Source: Litoreibacter janthinus (lineage in GTDB: Bacteria > Pseudomonadota > Alphaproteobacteria > Rhodobacterales > Rhodobacteraceae). From it: 64,000 nucleotides of DNA. Positions 1 to 8,549 of the stretch are shown in pieces. Position numbers and translations under genes: made by a program. Each line of letters opens with the position of its first letter. Position 1 is the first letter of the stretch. The notes beneath the pieces are model-generated. The model was not told the origin of the DNA, ran no database searches, and was given only the letters and a program-made list of their open reading frames with translations. The DNA is taken from NCBI RefSeq assembly GCF_900111945.1, contig NZ_FOYO01000001.1:1867751-1931750 (forward strand), given 5' to 3'.

Positions 1-2
1 GC

Positions 3-1013
3 ACCGGCTCTGATACGGGCGGCTCGCTCCGGATGCCCGCGGCCCTTTGCGGCATCGTTGGCTATCGCCCGTCAGTTGGTGTGATCGCCCACCCAACGCG
101 CCCCTTGGGGTGGTCAGGGATTTCGGTGTTGGGTCCAATGGCGCGTACAATGGATGACCTGACGTTGATGCTAGGGGTTTGTCAGGGGCATGATTGGGAC
201 GATCCTTTGTCCGTTTCTTCAGTGCCGGATCGCTTCGAAGCATTGCCTCCAGTGTCCCTGAAAGACCTGCGTGTAGGATTCAGCGAAGATTTTGGTGGCG
301 CCCCTGTCGAACCGACCATCCGCCAGACATTTCGTGCCCGCCTTGATCTGCTGCGCCCGCACGTCAAAGAATGCCGCCTTGTTGACCTCAATCTTGGTGA
401 TATGGATCGCTGCTTTGATGTACTGCGGGCCGAAAGCTTTGGCGCAGCCTTTGGCGCGGGTGTCCAAGAAGACCCCGACGGCTTCGGCCCGCATATCAAA
501 GAGAATGTTGCGCTCGGTCAGACCATGTCCCTGGCGGATCGCGGTTGGGCGCACAATGAGCAGACTCACATTCTGCGCCGTTTCAACGCGCTGATGCGCG
601 AAGTTGATGTGATTGTGCTGCCGACATCGCCGGTGTCACCCTTTGCGTGGACCCAATCACACCCTGCCCGGATCGACGGGCAGGACATGGACATCTACTA
701 TCGCTGGCTGGCGCTGTGCTATCGCGGTTCGCTTAGCGGGGGGCCTGCGATTACGCTGCCTTGCGGACGCGATGCTTTTGGCATGCCCTTTGGACTCCAG
801 ATGCTAGCAGCGGTGCGAGGCGACGAACAGCTTCTCAGCGCAGCAAAGGCCATCGAAGGTCTGTTTGCTGCCGAAGCAGAAACGGCACGCCCCTTGGCCG
901 ATATGAAGACCCTTGCCCTTTCGAAGATCGATCTGCGGTCGATCGTGACGCACCCGCCGATCCTAGCCGAATCCGGGCAATCGGCGCGCGCGTCCCTGCA
1001 AACGGCGGTGTAG
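3..1013 (+). CDS. Amidase signature family hydrolase (5' truncated by window edge)
   Basis: The reading frame is open from base 3, so the gene begins upstream of the window and only its C-terminal two thirds is present. The first residues are the amidase signature block (GSDTGGSLR), containing the nucleophilic Ser of the Ser-cisSer-Lys triad; the Lys lies outside the window. The enzyme should hydrolyse a C-N amide bond in the cytoplasm. It ends 1 nt before a TRAP permease gene, and malonyl-CoA decarboxylase and malonyl-CoA synthetase genes follow, so a substrate that releases malonate is likely. Malonamate (malonamidase) or ureidomalonate (ureidomalonase of the oxidative pyrimidine route) are both products of known amidase-signature enzymes. 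That assignment is inference from context; the family call is secure. Confidence 0.85.
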   Translation, partial: TGSDTGGSLRMPAALCGIVGYRPSVGVIAHPTRPLGWSGISVLGPMARTMDDLTLMLGVCQGHDWDDPLSVSSVPDRFEALPPVSLKDLRVGFSEDFGGAPVEPTIRQTFRARLDLLRPHVKECRLVDLNLGDMDRCFDVLRAESFGAAFGAGVQEDPDGFGPHIKENVALGQTMSLADRGWAHNEQTHILRRFNALMREVDVIVLPTSPVSPFAWTQSHPARIDGQDMDIYYRWLALCYRGSLSGGPAITLPCGRDAFGMPFGLQMLAAVRGDEQLLSAAKAIEGLFAAEAETARPLADMKTLALSKIDLRSIVTHPPILAESGQSARASLQTAV

Positions 1014-1014
1014 C

Positions 1015-2301
1015 GTGATGTGGTATATTCCGATAGTTTTCATCATCCTGCTGATCAGTGGCACGGCCTTTGCCTATCTCATGGGGGCGGTCTCGGTCCT
1101 GACGTTTGTCGCCGTTGATAAAACCCAGTTTCTGTCGGTTCTGCCGCAGCGCATCTTTGCACAGCTCGACGTTTTTGCCTTCATGGCAATGCCGCTGTTT
1201 ATCCTGACGGCCGAGATTATGAGCCGCGCCGGTGTTACGCGCAGCCTGATCGACTTTGCCATGTCCGTCGTGGGCCGGTTCCGGGGAGGCCTTGGGCACG
1301 TCAATATCCTCACCAGCGTATTCTTCGCGGGCATCTCCGGATCCGCCATTGCCGATAGTGCCGCCTTGTCGCGCACATTCGTGCCCGAGATGAAGGCACG
1401 CGGCTATGATCCTTACTACGCGGGGGCGATCACAGCAGCTTCTTCCATGATAGGGCCGATCATTCCACCCTCGATCATCATGATCATCTACGGTGGACTG
1501 ACCGGCTCCTCCGTCGCGGCCCTGTTCGTCGCTGGGGTTGTGCCGGGGCTGTTGCTCGCTGCCGCGCTCATGGGGTTGAATGCGATTATTGCGCAAGTCA
1601 AAGGCCATCCGGGCGGCGAGTCAGATGACCTCCCGCGGTTCGTGCCAAGCTTGCTGAATGCAGCGCCCGCCTTGTGCCTGCCGATTGTTATCCTTGGCTC
1701 TCTGGTCTTCGGGTTGGCCACACCAACCGAAGGGTCGGCCATCGCCGTGTTTTTCGCGCTCGTGGCGGGCCAATTCTACAAGGGCCTAAGCTGGCGCATG
1801 ATCGTTGATGCGATTGAGGCCACGGCAAAAATGACCGGAACGATCTTTATCATTCTCGCTGCGATTTCGGTGCTGGGCTATCTGGCGGGGCAGCTTGGGT
1901 GGTCTCAGGCGCTGGCAAATTGGGTGGAGTCCTTCGGGCTGACAGGTACGAAATACCTGTTTTTCCTAGTGATCATCTTCCTGATTGCGGGAATGTTCAT
2001 GGACACGCCCGTCGCCCTCACTCTGCTGATTCCGCTCTTTGCTCCGCAGGCGATGGAGCAAGGCATCAGCTCGATCCAGCTTGGTATCGTGCTGTGCTTC
2101 AATCTGTGCATCGGTCTGATCACGCCGCCTTTGGGCAAATGCCTTGTGGTCGTTTCTGCGCTGACAAACCTTAACTACTGGCGGCTGGCCTACGCTGTGC
2201 TGCCCTTCATTCTCGTTCAGGTGCTGCTTCTGCTGGCGCTGGTCTACTGGCCCTCGCTCAGCCTGACCTTGCCGCGCTTGTTCGGATTTTCTGTGAACTA
2301 A
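1015..2301 (+). CDS. TRAP transporter large permease (DctM type)
   Basis: This is a hydrophobic protein of about 428 residues with 12 or so membrane segments, the usual DctM length. Conserved stretches include FAGISGSAIADSAA and the glycine/proline-rich GPIIPPSII near residue 155, typical of the ion-coupled large subunit. It starts at GTG 1015 or ATG 1018, directly after the amidase stop. The gene order here is M, then P, then Q, whereas most TRAP operons run P-Q-M. With matA and matB downstream it most likely imports malonate or a malonate precursor. The family is certain; the substrate is inferred. Confidence 0.92.
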   Translation: MMWYIPIVFIILLISGTAFAYLMGAVSVLTFVAVDKTQFLSVLPQRIFAQLDVFAFMAMPLFILTAEIMSRAGVTRSLIDFAMSVVGRFRGGLGHVNILTSVFFAGISGSAIADSAALSRTFVPEMKARGYDPYYAGAITAASSMIGPIIPPSIIMIIYGGLTGSSVAALFVAGVVPGLLLAAALMGLNAIIAQVKGHPGGESDDLPRFVPSLLNAAPALCLPIVILGSLVFGLATPTEGSAIAVFFALVAGQFYKGLSWRMIVDAIEATAKMTGTIFIILAAISVLGYLAGQLGWSQALANWVESFGLTGTKYLFFLVIIFLIAGMFMDTPVALTLLIPLFAPQAMEQGISSIQLGIVLCFNLCIGLITPPLGKCLVVVSALTNLNYWRLAYAVLPFILVQVLLLLALVYWPSLSLTLPRLFGFSVN

Positions 2302-2324
2302 TCAAACCTAAGGGAGGACTACCA

Positions 2325-3299
2325 ATGAAACTCAAGACATTCACACTCGCTGCATTGCTAGCGATGGCCACAACTGCGTCCGCAGAGGTCAAAATCGCAT
2401 TGGACAGCAAGCCGGATCTGGAAACCTCTGGCTCGTATAACTGGGCATATGCCTTTGGCAATGCGCTGAAAGAGGCGGGCATGGAAGTGCGGGAAATGCC
2501 GCGCGGTTCTGTGGGCAATGAAGCCGAAAAATTCGATCAGGTCTCAACTGGTCTGCTTGAAGTCTCGCTGTCCGATGTGCGCGCGGTCGCGCAGGTTGAT
2601 CCATTCATTTATGGCGTCCGCTTGCCCTATATCTTTGACAACATTGACCATATGGACCGGGCAATGGCTGCCGGGGATGTCTACACGCGCATCAACGAAA
2701 ACCTTGCCAATCAAGACGCAATCCTGCTGGCGCTTGCGCCACTCGGGCCTGCCTCTGGCGTGATCACCACAACCAAGGCCGTGCGCTCGCCCGCAGATAT
2801 GTCGGACTTGCGGATGCGCGCCTTGGATGATGCACAGATCGCGATGTATCAGGCATGGGGATCGAGCGGCACCATCGTGCCTTGGGGCGAAGTGCCTGCG
2901 GGTCTGCAAACCGGTGTGATCGACGGTTACCTGAACTCGCCCTTCATCCCTGTAATGTTTGGACAAACCGACTTCGTGAAGAACTTCGCCACGGCAGATG
3001 TAATCTGGCCGCTGCGCGCTGTGATCGTGTCTAAATCGTGGTATGACGGCCTGTCCGATGACGACCGCGCCGCCGTGGATGCCGCCGTTGCAACAGCCGA
3101 TGCGGCAACCCGTGCATGGCTTGCAGAAGCGTCTGAGAATGGCCTGACAGCGCTTGAAGAAAAAGGCGTGACCGTCCAGCGACTGACCGAAGAAGAGCGC
3201 GCTGTCTTCCGCGAAGCCTCTTTGCCGGTCTATAATTCCGACCTGATGTCGGCCGAGGACACGGCTCTGTGGAAGAAACTCTCTGACGAGAACCGCTAG
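2325..3299 (+). CDS. TRAP transporter substrate-binding protein (DctP type)
   Basis: This is a periplasmic solute receptor of 324 residues with a Sec signal peptide (MKLKTFTLAALLAMATTASA, cleavage before EVKIA). The middle of the protein carries the DctP-type segment MSDLRMRALDD and the conserved Arg used to bind carboxylate ligands in this family. The ribosome-binding site GGGAGGA lies 5 nt before the ATG. It sits between the large and small permease genes of the same transporter. A 7-bp GC-rich hairpin follows within 11 nt of the stop codon, which could raise the amount of this subunit relative to DctQ. Ligand inferred: malonate or a derivative. Confidence 0.92.
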   Translation: MKLKTFTLAALLAMATTASAEVKIALDSKPDLETSGSYNWAYAFGNALKEAGMEVREMPRGSVGNEAEKFDQVSTGLLEVSLSDVRAVAQVDPFIYGVRLPYIFDNIDHMDRAMAAGDVYTRINENLANQDAILLALAPLGPASGVITTTKAVRSPADMSDLRMRALDDAQIAMYQAWGSSGTIVPWGEVPAGLQTGVIDGYLNSPFIPVMFGQTDFVKNFATADVIWPLRAVIVSKSWYDGLSDDDRAAVDAAVATADAATRAWLAEASENGLTALEEKGVTVQRLTEEERAVFREASLPVYNSDLMSAEDTALWKKLSDENR

Positions 3300-3309
3300 A
3301 ACGATATGC

Positions 3310-3332
3310 GCGGGCCGCACGACGTGGCCCGC
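3310..3332 (+). terminator. Intercistronic hairpin after dctP-like gene
   Basis: GCGGGCC (3310-3316) and GGCCCGC (3326-3332) form a perfect 7-bp stem with a 9-nt loop. There is no T-run, so it is more likely an mRNA-stabilising or attenuating hairpin than a full terminator. It lies between the binding-protein gene and the DctQ ribosome-binding site. Confidence 0.55.
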
Positions 3333-3356
3333 CTCTTGCATAACCGGGGAAGTCAA

Positions 3357-3884
3357 ATGCAACAATTCATCATCAGCACCAGCGACCGCCTGCACTTGAT
3401 CATGCGTCGCGTGGCTGTGTTTGCGGTCAGTGTGATGTTCCTGACGGTCGTCGTGCAGATTATCGCGCGTTATGTCTTCTCTTCTCCCCCCGTCTGGACT
3501 GAAGATGTCGCCCGCTATGCAATGGTCTGGACCGGATTGCTTGGTGCGACCCTGTCCTTTAAGACACGCTCGGATGCTGTTCTGATGGACAGCGTCTTTC
3601 CCAAACGCCCACATTACCTTGGGTTTCTCACGGAGGCGATCCAAAGCGCGGCGGTGCTGATCTTTGTCTTGCCGGTGGTTTATTTCTGCTTCATCGGCCT
3701 GCGGGGCGGTTTCGCAAAGGGCTACCTCGCGCGCCAATCGGGGCTGACAGCTGATACCCTTGGGATACCAATGGTGTGGATCTCACTGGCCGTACCCCTG
3801 TCCATGATCATCATTCTCATCCATCTTTTCGCCCGTTGGGCTGGCGATGACGTTTTGGATAAAACGGGCGCTCAGCTCGATTGA
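3357..3884 (+). CDS. TRAP transporter small permease (DctQ type)
   Basis: This is a membrane protein of about 175 residues with four predicted membrane segments, the DctQ norm. The motif VFSSPPVWTEDVARYAMVW near residue 40 is the DctQ signature (W-x-E-x-x-x-R). ATG 3357 was preferred over 3306 because GGGGA stands 7 nt before it and the extra 17 residues at the earlier start are polar and overlap an RNA hairpin. It partners the permease at 1015 and the receptor at 2325. Confidence 0.88.
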   Translation: MQQFIISTSDRLHLIMRRVAVFAVSVMFLTVVVQIIARYVFSSPPVWTEDVARYAMVWTGLLGATLSFKTRSDAVLMDSVFPKRPHYLGFLTEAIQSAAVLIFVLPVVYFCFIGLRGGFAKGYLARQSGLTADTLGIPMVWISLAVPLSMIIILIHLFARWAGDDVLDKTGAQLD

Positions 3885-3889
3885 ACGAT

Positions 3890-3901
3890 TTGATTAATCA
3901 A
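3890..3901. promoter_or_regulatory. 12-bp perfect palindrome upstream of matA
   Basis: TTGATTAATCAA is a perfect 12-bp palindrome located 5 nt after the dctQ stop and about 80 nt before the malonyl-CoA decarboxylase start. Its position suits an operator or internal promoter for the matAB part of the cluster. No regulator gene for this cluster lies in the window, so the protein that binds is unknown. Confidence 0.35.
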
Positions 3902-3983
3902 GAACTAGAACACGTTTGGAGTGATTGTCAGGTGCCGTGTGGCCCCTTGATCCGAACTTGACTCATTCAGAGGACTGGCCTCG

Positions 3984-5273
3984 ATGACGCAGCAGAGCTT
4001 TCTAAGCGAGATCCTTGCAAGGATCGCAGGGGCGGGTCGCAGCCGGACACAAGCAGTAGAAGATACCGCAGCCAGCCTGATATCGCTGTGTCGTTCCCTG
4101 GTCCGCGATGTAAGCGAGGCTGAGGGACTGAAGATATCGCGTCAAATTCTCGACATTTACGCGGCGGCAGACGTCGCAGAAAAGGCGGCCTTCTTTTTCG
4201 CTGTCAGCCGGGAATTCGGACCCGACGATTCAGCGCTGAGCGCAGCCGTCGCCAATTGGACCCCCGGAGACATCGACGCTGCACGCGCACTGCATTTCGT
4301 GGCAGAACCCCAAACTCAAGAGTTGATCCGCACCATCAACCGGGTCCCCGGCGCAACTGCTGAATTGGTCGCGATGCGGGCTGATTTGCTCGTGCATGCA
4401 AAACAGAACTCACAGCTGCGCGGGTTGGACTCGGACTTTCAGCACCTCTTTAAGTCTTGGTTCAACCGCGGCTTTCTGGAGATGCGGCAGATCAATTGGT
4501 CAACTTCGGCACAAATTCTGGAAAAGATCATCACATACGAGGCAGTCCACGAAATCGCCGACTGGGATGATTTGCGCCAGCGCGTCGGGGATCCTGACCG
4601 GATGCTCTTCGCCTTTTTCCACCCCGCGATGCCAGACGATCCACTGATCTTTGTTGAAGTCGCTTTGCTTATCGAGGTTCCGAATGCAATAGGGCCAATC
4701 CTTGCGGTCGATCGCAAGCAGACCGATCTCGACACCGCCACGGTTGCAACCTTTTATTCGATCTCCAATTGCCACGCGGGGCTGCGCGGAGTGTCTTTCG
4801 GCAACTTCCTGATCAAACAGGTTGTCGCGGAGCTGCAAAAATTGCGCCCGAACCTAGAGACGTTCGTCACGCTGTCGCCGGTGCCGGGCCTTAGGAAATG
4901 GGCGGAGCAATCCTTGCAGAATGGCGACGCTTTGCTTAGCGATTCCGACAAGGCGACGCTAAGCGAGCTTGGCGAAAACGACCTGCCGCAGGATGACTTC
5001 GTCACCAAGCTGGCTGCGCGCTTTCTGACCGAAGCCAAAAGGGCGTCGGGCACGGCGGCTGACCCCGTGGCTCATTTCCATCTGGGCAACGGGGCCACCC
5101 TGTTGCGCGTTCATCCGGGCGCCGATCAAAGCCCGCGCGGCATCGCCAATTCGTGGGGTGTGATGGTCAACTATCTCTATGACGGTGAGACGATCGAACA
5201 GAACCATCAGGTCTACGCAAGTCATCACGATGTTTCGGCATCACCCATTATCATCGCACTGAGCAAAGGGTAA
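3984..5273 (+). CDS. matA: Malonyl-CoA decarboxylase
   Basis: The 429-residue protein matches malonyl-CoA decarboxylase throughout: an N-terminal helical domain (about 1-160) with FFFAVSREFGPD, then a GNAT-like catalytic domain containing FFHPAMPDDPLIFVEVAL, ATFYSISNCHAGLRGVSFG and the C-terminal WGVMVNYLYD block. It converts malonyl-CoA to acetyl-CoA and CO2 in the cytoplasm. The malonyl-CoA synthetase gene follows after 11 nt, and the pair is the classic matA-matB arrangement known from rhizobia. Together with the TRAP system upstream they give malonate uptake, activation and decarboxylation to acetyl-CoA. Confidence 0.95.
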   Translation: MTQQSFLSEILARIAGAGRSRTQAVEDTAASLISLCRSLVRDVSEAEGLKISRQILDIYAAADVAEKAAFFFAVSREFGPDDSALSAAVANWTPGDIDAARALHFVAEPQTQELIRTINRVPGATAELVAMRADLLVHAKQNSQLRGLDSDFQHLFKSWFNRGFLEMRQINWSTSAQILEKIITYEAVHEIADWDDLRQRVGDPDRMLFAFFHPAMPDDPLIFVEVALLIEVPNAIGPILAVDRKQTDLDTATVATFYSISNCHAGLRGVSFGNFLIKQVVAELQKLRPNLETFVTLSPVPGLRKWAEQSLQNGDALLSDSDKATLSELGENDLPQDDFVTKLAARFLTEAKRASGTAADPVAHFHLGNGATLLRVHPGADQSPRGIANSWGVMVNYLYDGETIEQNHQVYASHHDVSASPIIIALSKG

Positions 5274-5284
5274 AAGGACGACCC

Positions 5285-6808
5285 ATGTATCACGGAAACC
5301 ACTTGGCCGAGAAATTGCGTGCAGCTAGCCTGCGCGCAGAAAACAATCTGTTCCTGCGCAATCATCAGACCGGCGAAGAGGTCTCGTACAAGGCGTTTTT
5401 TGCCAACGCCGAACGCATGGCGCAGGCCTTGGTGGCTTCAGGTGTAAAGCCCGGCGACCGAGTGGCCGTGCAGGCTCCAAAGACGCAGGCAATGTTGGAG
5501 CTTTACATTGCAACAGTTCTTGCAGGAGCCGTGTTTTTACCCCTCAACACGGCCTATACTGCCGCCGAGATCACCTATTTCCTGACCGATGCGGAACCGC
5601 GGATTTTTGTCTGCGATTCAAAATGCGAGGATGAGCTGTCAGCCGTTGCAAAAGACGCTGGTGTGGCCGAAGTGCTGACCATCGGCGCCGATGAAGGTGG
5701 GTCGCTGCCAGAGCGACGCGATGCAGCAGCCCCCGGGTTCACCCCCGTCCCACGCGGGCCCGACGATTTGGCCGCGATCCTCTATACCTCGGGTACGACG
5801 GGGCGGTCTAAAGGGGCCATGCTGACGCATCAGGCGCTGGCGTCGAATGCCCAAACTCTAAAGGAAAGCTGGCACTTCAGTGCGGATGACGTCCTGATCC
5901 ACGCTTTGCCGATCTTTCACACGCATGGCTTGTTCGTCGCCACAAATATCACGCTTATTGCCGGGTCGTCCTGCATTTTCATGTCAAAGTTCGACGCCGA
6001 TGACATCCTTGATTACATGCCAGAAGCCACGGTTCTGATGGGCGTGCCGACCTTCTATGTGCGCCTTCTTGAAACCGAAGGGCTGCGCAAGGCGTCGGCC
6101 AACATGCGCCTGTTCGTATCCGGCTCGGCTCCATTGCTGGCCGAAACCCATAGTCGCTGGCGCAATGTGACCGGACATGCGATTCTGGAACGCTACGGGA
6201 TGACCGAAACCAACATGAATACCTCGAACCCATATGACGGCGATAGGCGGGCCGGAACGGTGGGGTTCCCATTGCCAGGGGTTGAGTTGATCGTCACCGA
6301 CCCGGCAACCGGCGCGCCCTTGCCGCAGGGCGAAACTGGCGTGTTGGAAGTGCGCGGGCCCAACGTATTTGCAGGCTACTGGAAGATGCCTGATAAAACT
6401 GCGGAAGAGTTGCGCGACAATGGTTTTTTCATCACCGGTGATCTTGGGCGCATCGACGCAAACGGCTATGTTCATATCGTAGGACGCGGAAAAGACCTGA
6501 TCATCTCGGGCGGCTACAACATCTATCCCAAAGAGATCGAGCTGGTGATCGACGATCTGCCGGGCGTCGTTGAAAGCGCGGTCATTGGTGTCCCGCACAA
6601 GGATTTTGGCGAAGCCGTCGTGGCAGTCATTGTCGCCCAGGATGGTGTTGAGATTTCAGCGCAAGACGTCTCCAACATGATCAAAGATAATCTGGCCCGC
6701 TTCAAACAACCCAAGAGCATCGAGTTTGTCGAAGCCCTGCCACGGAACGCCATGGGCAAAGTGCAGAAAAACGCGCTGCGCGAGGCTTATGACGGAGTAT
6801 TCCAATAA
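5285..6808 (+). CDS. matB: Malonyl-CoA synthetase
   Basis: This is an AMP-forming acyl-CoA synthetase of 507 residues. The ATP-binding loop YTSGTTGRSKG is near residue 167, the A5 motif ERYGMTETN near 302, the ITGDLGRID motif near 383 and the catalytic Lys in the C-terminal MGKVQKN. Length and sequence match MatB, which joins malonate to CoA. The gene begins 11 nt after matA. In this setting it supplies malonyl-CoA to matA; relatives also accept methylmalonate. The malonate assignment rests on the neighbouring decarboxylase. Confidence 0.93.
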   Translation: MYHGNHLAEKLRAASLRAENNLFLRNHQTGEEVSYKAFFANAERMAQALVASGVKPGDRVAVQAPKTQAMLELYIATVLAGAVFLPLNTAYTAAEITYFLTDAEPRIFVCDSKCEDELSAVAKDAGVAEVLTIGADEGGSLPERRDAAAPGFTPVPRGPDDLAAILYTSGTTGRSKGAMLTHQALASNAQTLKESWHFSADDVLIHALPIFHTHGLFVATNITLIAGSSCIFMSKFDADDILDYMPEATVLMGVPTFYVRLLETEGLRKASANMRLFVSGSAPLLAETHSRWRNVTGHAILERYGMTETNMNTSNPYDGDRRAGTVGFPLPGVELIVTDPATGAPLPQGETGVLEVRGPNVFAGYWKMPDKTAEELRDNGFFITGDLGRIDANGYVHIVGRGKDLIISGGYNIYPKEIELVIDDLPGVVESAVIGVPHKDFGEAVVAVIVAQDGVEISAQDVSNMIKDNLARFKQPKSIEFVEALPRNAMGKVQKNALREAYDGVFQ

Positions 6809-6859
6809 ATCGCGCCGAAAACGCAGATGGAACATTAGAAAGAGAAATAGGGAATTGGT

Positions 6860-8245
6860 ATGACACAGCACAATACCGCTTTGGCAATTGCCGCCTTGAA
6901 AGACCTGTTAGGAGATCGCCTGTCCACCGGCGATTCCATCCGGGAAATCCACGGCAGGGATGAGGCCTATTCCGAACCCGCTTTGCCGGACGCAGTCGCG
7001 TTTCCGGAAAGCACTGACGAGGTTTCGGCGATCGTCAAGATCTGCGCGCAACATAAGGTGCCGGTTGTGCCGTTCGGTATCGGCACATCACTGGAGGGTC
7101 ACGTCATCCCGACCCATGGAGGGATCAGCGTTGATACCAGCCGGATGAACAAGATCCTTGAAATCCATGAAAGCGATCTGGACGCGGTTGTGCAGCCTGG
7201 GGTTTCACGCACACAGCTGAACGAGGAACTGCGCGCCACCGGGCTGATGTTCACCGTCGACCCTGGCGCGGATGCGACGCTTGGCGGAATGGCCGCAACG
7301 CGCGCGTCCGGCACCAACACCGTGCGCTATGGCACCATGCGCGAGAATGTCTTGGCGCTAGAGGTTGTGTTGCCCGACGGCACGGTGATCGAGACCGGAT
7401 CGCGGGCGCGGAAATCCTCGGCCGGATATGATCTTACGCATCTCTTTGTTGGCTCAGAAGGCACGCTTGGGATCATTACACGGCTGACAGTGCGCCTGTT
7501 CGGCAAACCTGACACGATACTTGCCGCCACCTGCGGATTTGAAACGGTCGACGACGCCGTGAATAGCGTCATCATGGCCATCCAGATGGGTATTCCAATG
7601 GCCCGAATTGAATTGCTGGATGAGATCCAGATGAAGGGGATGAACATCTTCAATCCGGATCTGAATCTGCCGGAAAAACCCCACCTTTTCCTGGAATTTC
7701 ATGGTTCAGACGCCAGCGTGAAGGAACAGGTGGAGCTTTTCGAAGGTGTCGGTGAGGAATTCGGCGTTTCGGGCTTCGCGTGGGCGACAAAGGCCGAGGA
7801 TCGCGGTCGCCTGTGGGCGGCGCGACATAACGCCTATTACGCGGGGAAGTCACTTCGCAAAGGCTGCGAGAGCGTTGTTACTGATTGCTGTGTCCCCATC
7901 TCGGCGCTGGCGGACTGCATCGCACGCACCAAGGAGATTATCAACGAGGCTGGTTTGATAGCACCAATCGTTGGGCATGTTGGGGACGGTAATTTTCACC
8001 TGCTGATCCTGTTTGACCCCAACGATCCCGAAGAACTGACAAAAGCCAAGCGGCTTGCATCTGATGTAAACCGAGTCGCATTGTCTTTTGGCGGGACCGT
8101 AACCGGTGAGCATGGCGTCGGTACGGGCAAGAAGAAATATATGGCCGAAGAACACGGCGCAGCCTATGCGCTAATGGCGACGCTGAAGCGTGCGGTGGAC
8201 CCTGACAATATCATGAATCCAGGGAAAACCGTCGATATCAACTGA
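6860..8245 (+). CDS. FAD-binding D-hydroxyacid dehydrogenase (D-lactate dehydrogenase/GlcD family)
   Basis: This 461-residue flavoprotein has the PCMH FAD domain (PVVPFGIGTSLEGHV near residue 73; DPGADATLGGMAATRASGTN near 134) and the C-terminal oxidase domain ending in TGEHGVGTGKKKY and DPDNIMNPGKT. These features fit cytochrome-type D-lactate dehydrogenases and glycolate oxidase subunit GlcD. It is the last gene of the malonate cluster, 51 nt after matB. The substrate is not evident; a hydroxylated C3 acid such as D-lactate or tartronate would fit the neighbourhood but is a guess. Confidence 0.85.
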   Translation: MTQHNTALAIAALKDLLGDRLSTGDSIREIHGRDEAYSEPALPDAVAFPESTDEVSAIVKICAQHKVPVVPFGIGTSLEGHVIPTHGGISVDTSRMNKILEIHESDLDAVVQPGVSRTQLNEELRATGLMFTVDPGADATLGGMAATRASGTNTVRYGTMRENVLALEVVLPDGTVIETGSRARKSSAGYDLTHLFVGSEGTLGIITRLTVRLFGKPDTILAATCGFETVDDAVNSVIMAIQMGIPMARIELLDEIQMKGMNIFNPDLNLPEKPHLFLEFHGSDASVKEQVELFEGVGEEFGVSGFAWATKAEDRGRLWAARHNAYYAGKSLRKGCESVVTDCCVPISALADCIARTKEIINEAGLIAPIVGHVGDGNFHLLILFDPNDPEELTKAKRLASDVNRVALSFGGTVTGEHGVGTGKKKYMAEEHGAAYALMATLKRAVDPDNIMNPGKTVDIN

Positions 8246-8549
8246 CACATCATAGGGAGAGTGGTTGAGATCGGCAGGGCGGTTGTTTTCTTGACAGCAT
8301 CCAGAATAGCCAATCTTTGCAGCTTCTGAACGCCTGTTCCGCCAGGCGAGCGATCCAAACCACGCAAAATCTGTGCTCTCAGCGAATGTCAGCAATGCGC
8401 AGTTCTCAACCATTCATGCGCCGCACGGCATAGGTGGATTAGGGCTCGAAGCTGCCATTCGGTGCAAAGGCCACCGATGTCCGCTAAGGGCCGTGAGTGG
8501 TTGCGGTAGCCGGCCGAGCCTAATACTCGCCGTGCCGGTGCAGGTCAGA
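8246..8549. other. Intergenic stretch at left edge of accessory patch
   Basis: No gene is supported in these 304 bases. The only structure seen is one copy of a recurring element, described separately, with GAAGCTGC at 8448-8455 and ATGTCCGCTAAGGGCCG at 8477-8493. Confidence 0.5.
8448..8493 (+). repeat. Dispersed element copy 1 (GAAGCTGC...AAGGGCCG)
   Basis: This is copy 1 of a short element made of a GAAGCTGC block and, about 30 bases on, an ATGkCCGsnwAGGGCCG block. In this copy the two blocks start 29 nt apart; in the other three plus-strand copies they start 33 nt apart. It lies just beyond the 3' end of the GIY-YIG gene. Confidence 0.6.

Noticed and set aside
835..1608. 257-residue minus-strand frame across the amidase-dctM junction
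   Set aside because: Translation is rich in His/Arg/Asp as expected for antisense of GC-rich genes, and it crosses two real genes.
2544..3737. 397-residue minus-strand frame across dctP and dctQ
   Set aside because: It is a long shadow frame caused by codon bias; no start context or domain is visible, while the opposite-strand genes are certain.
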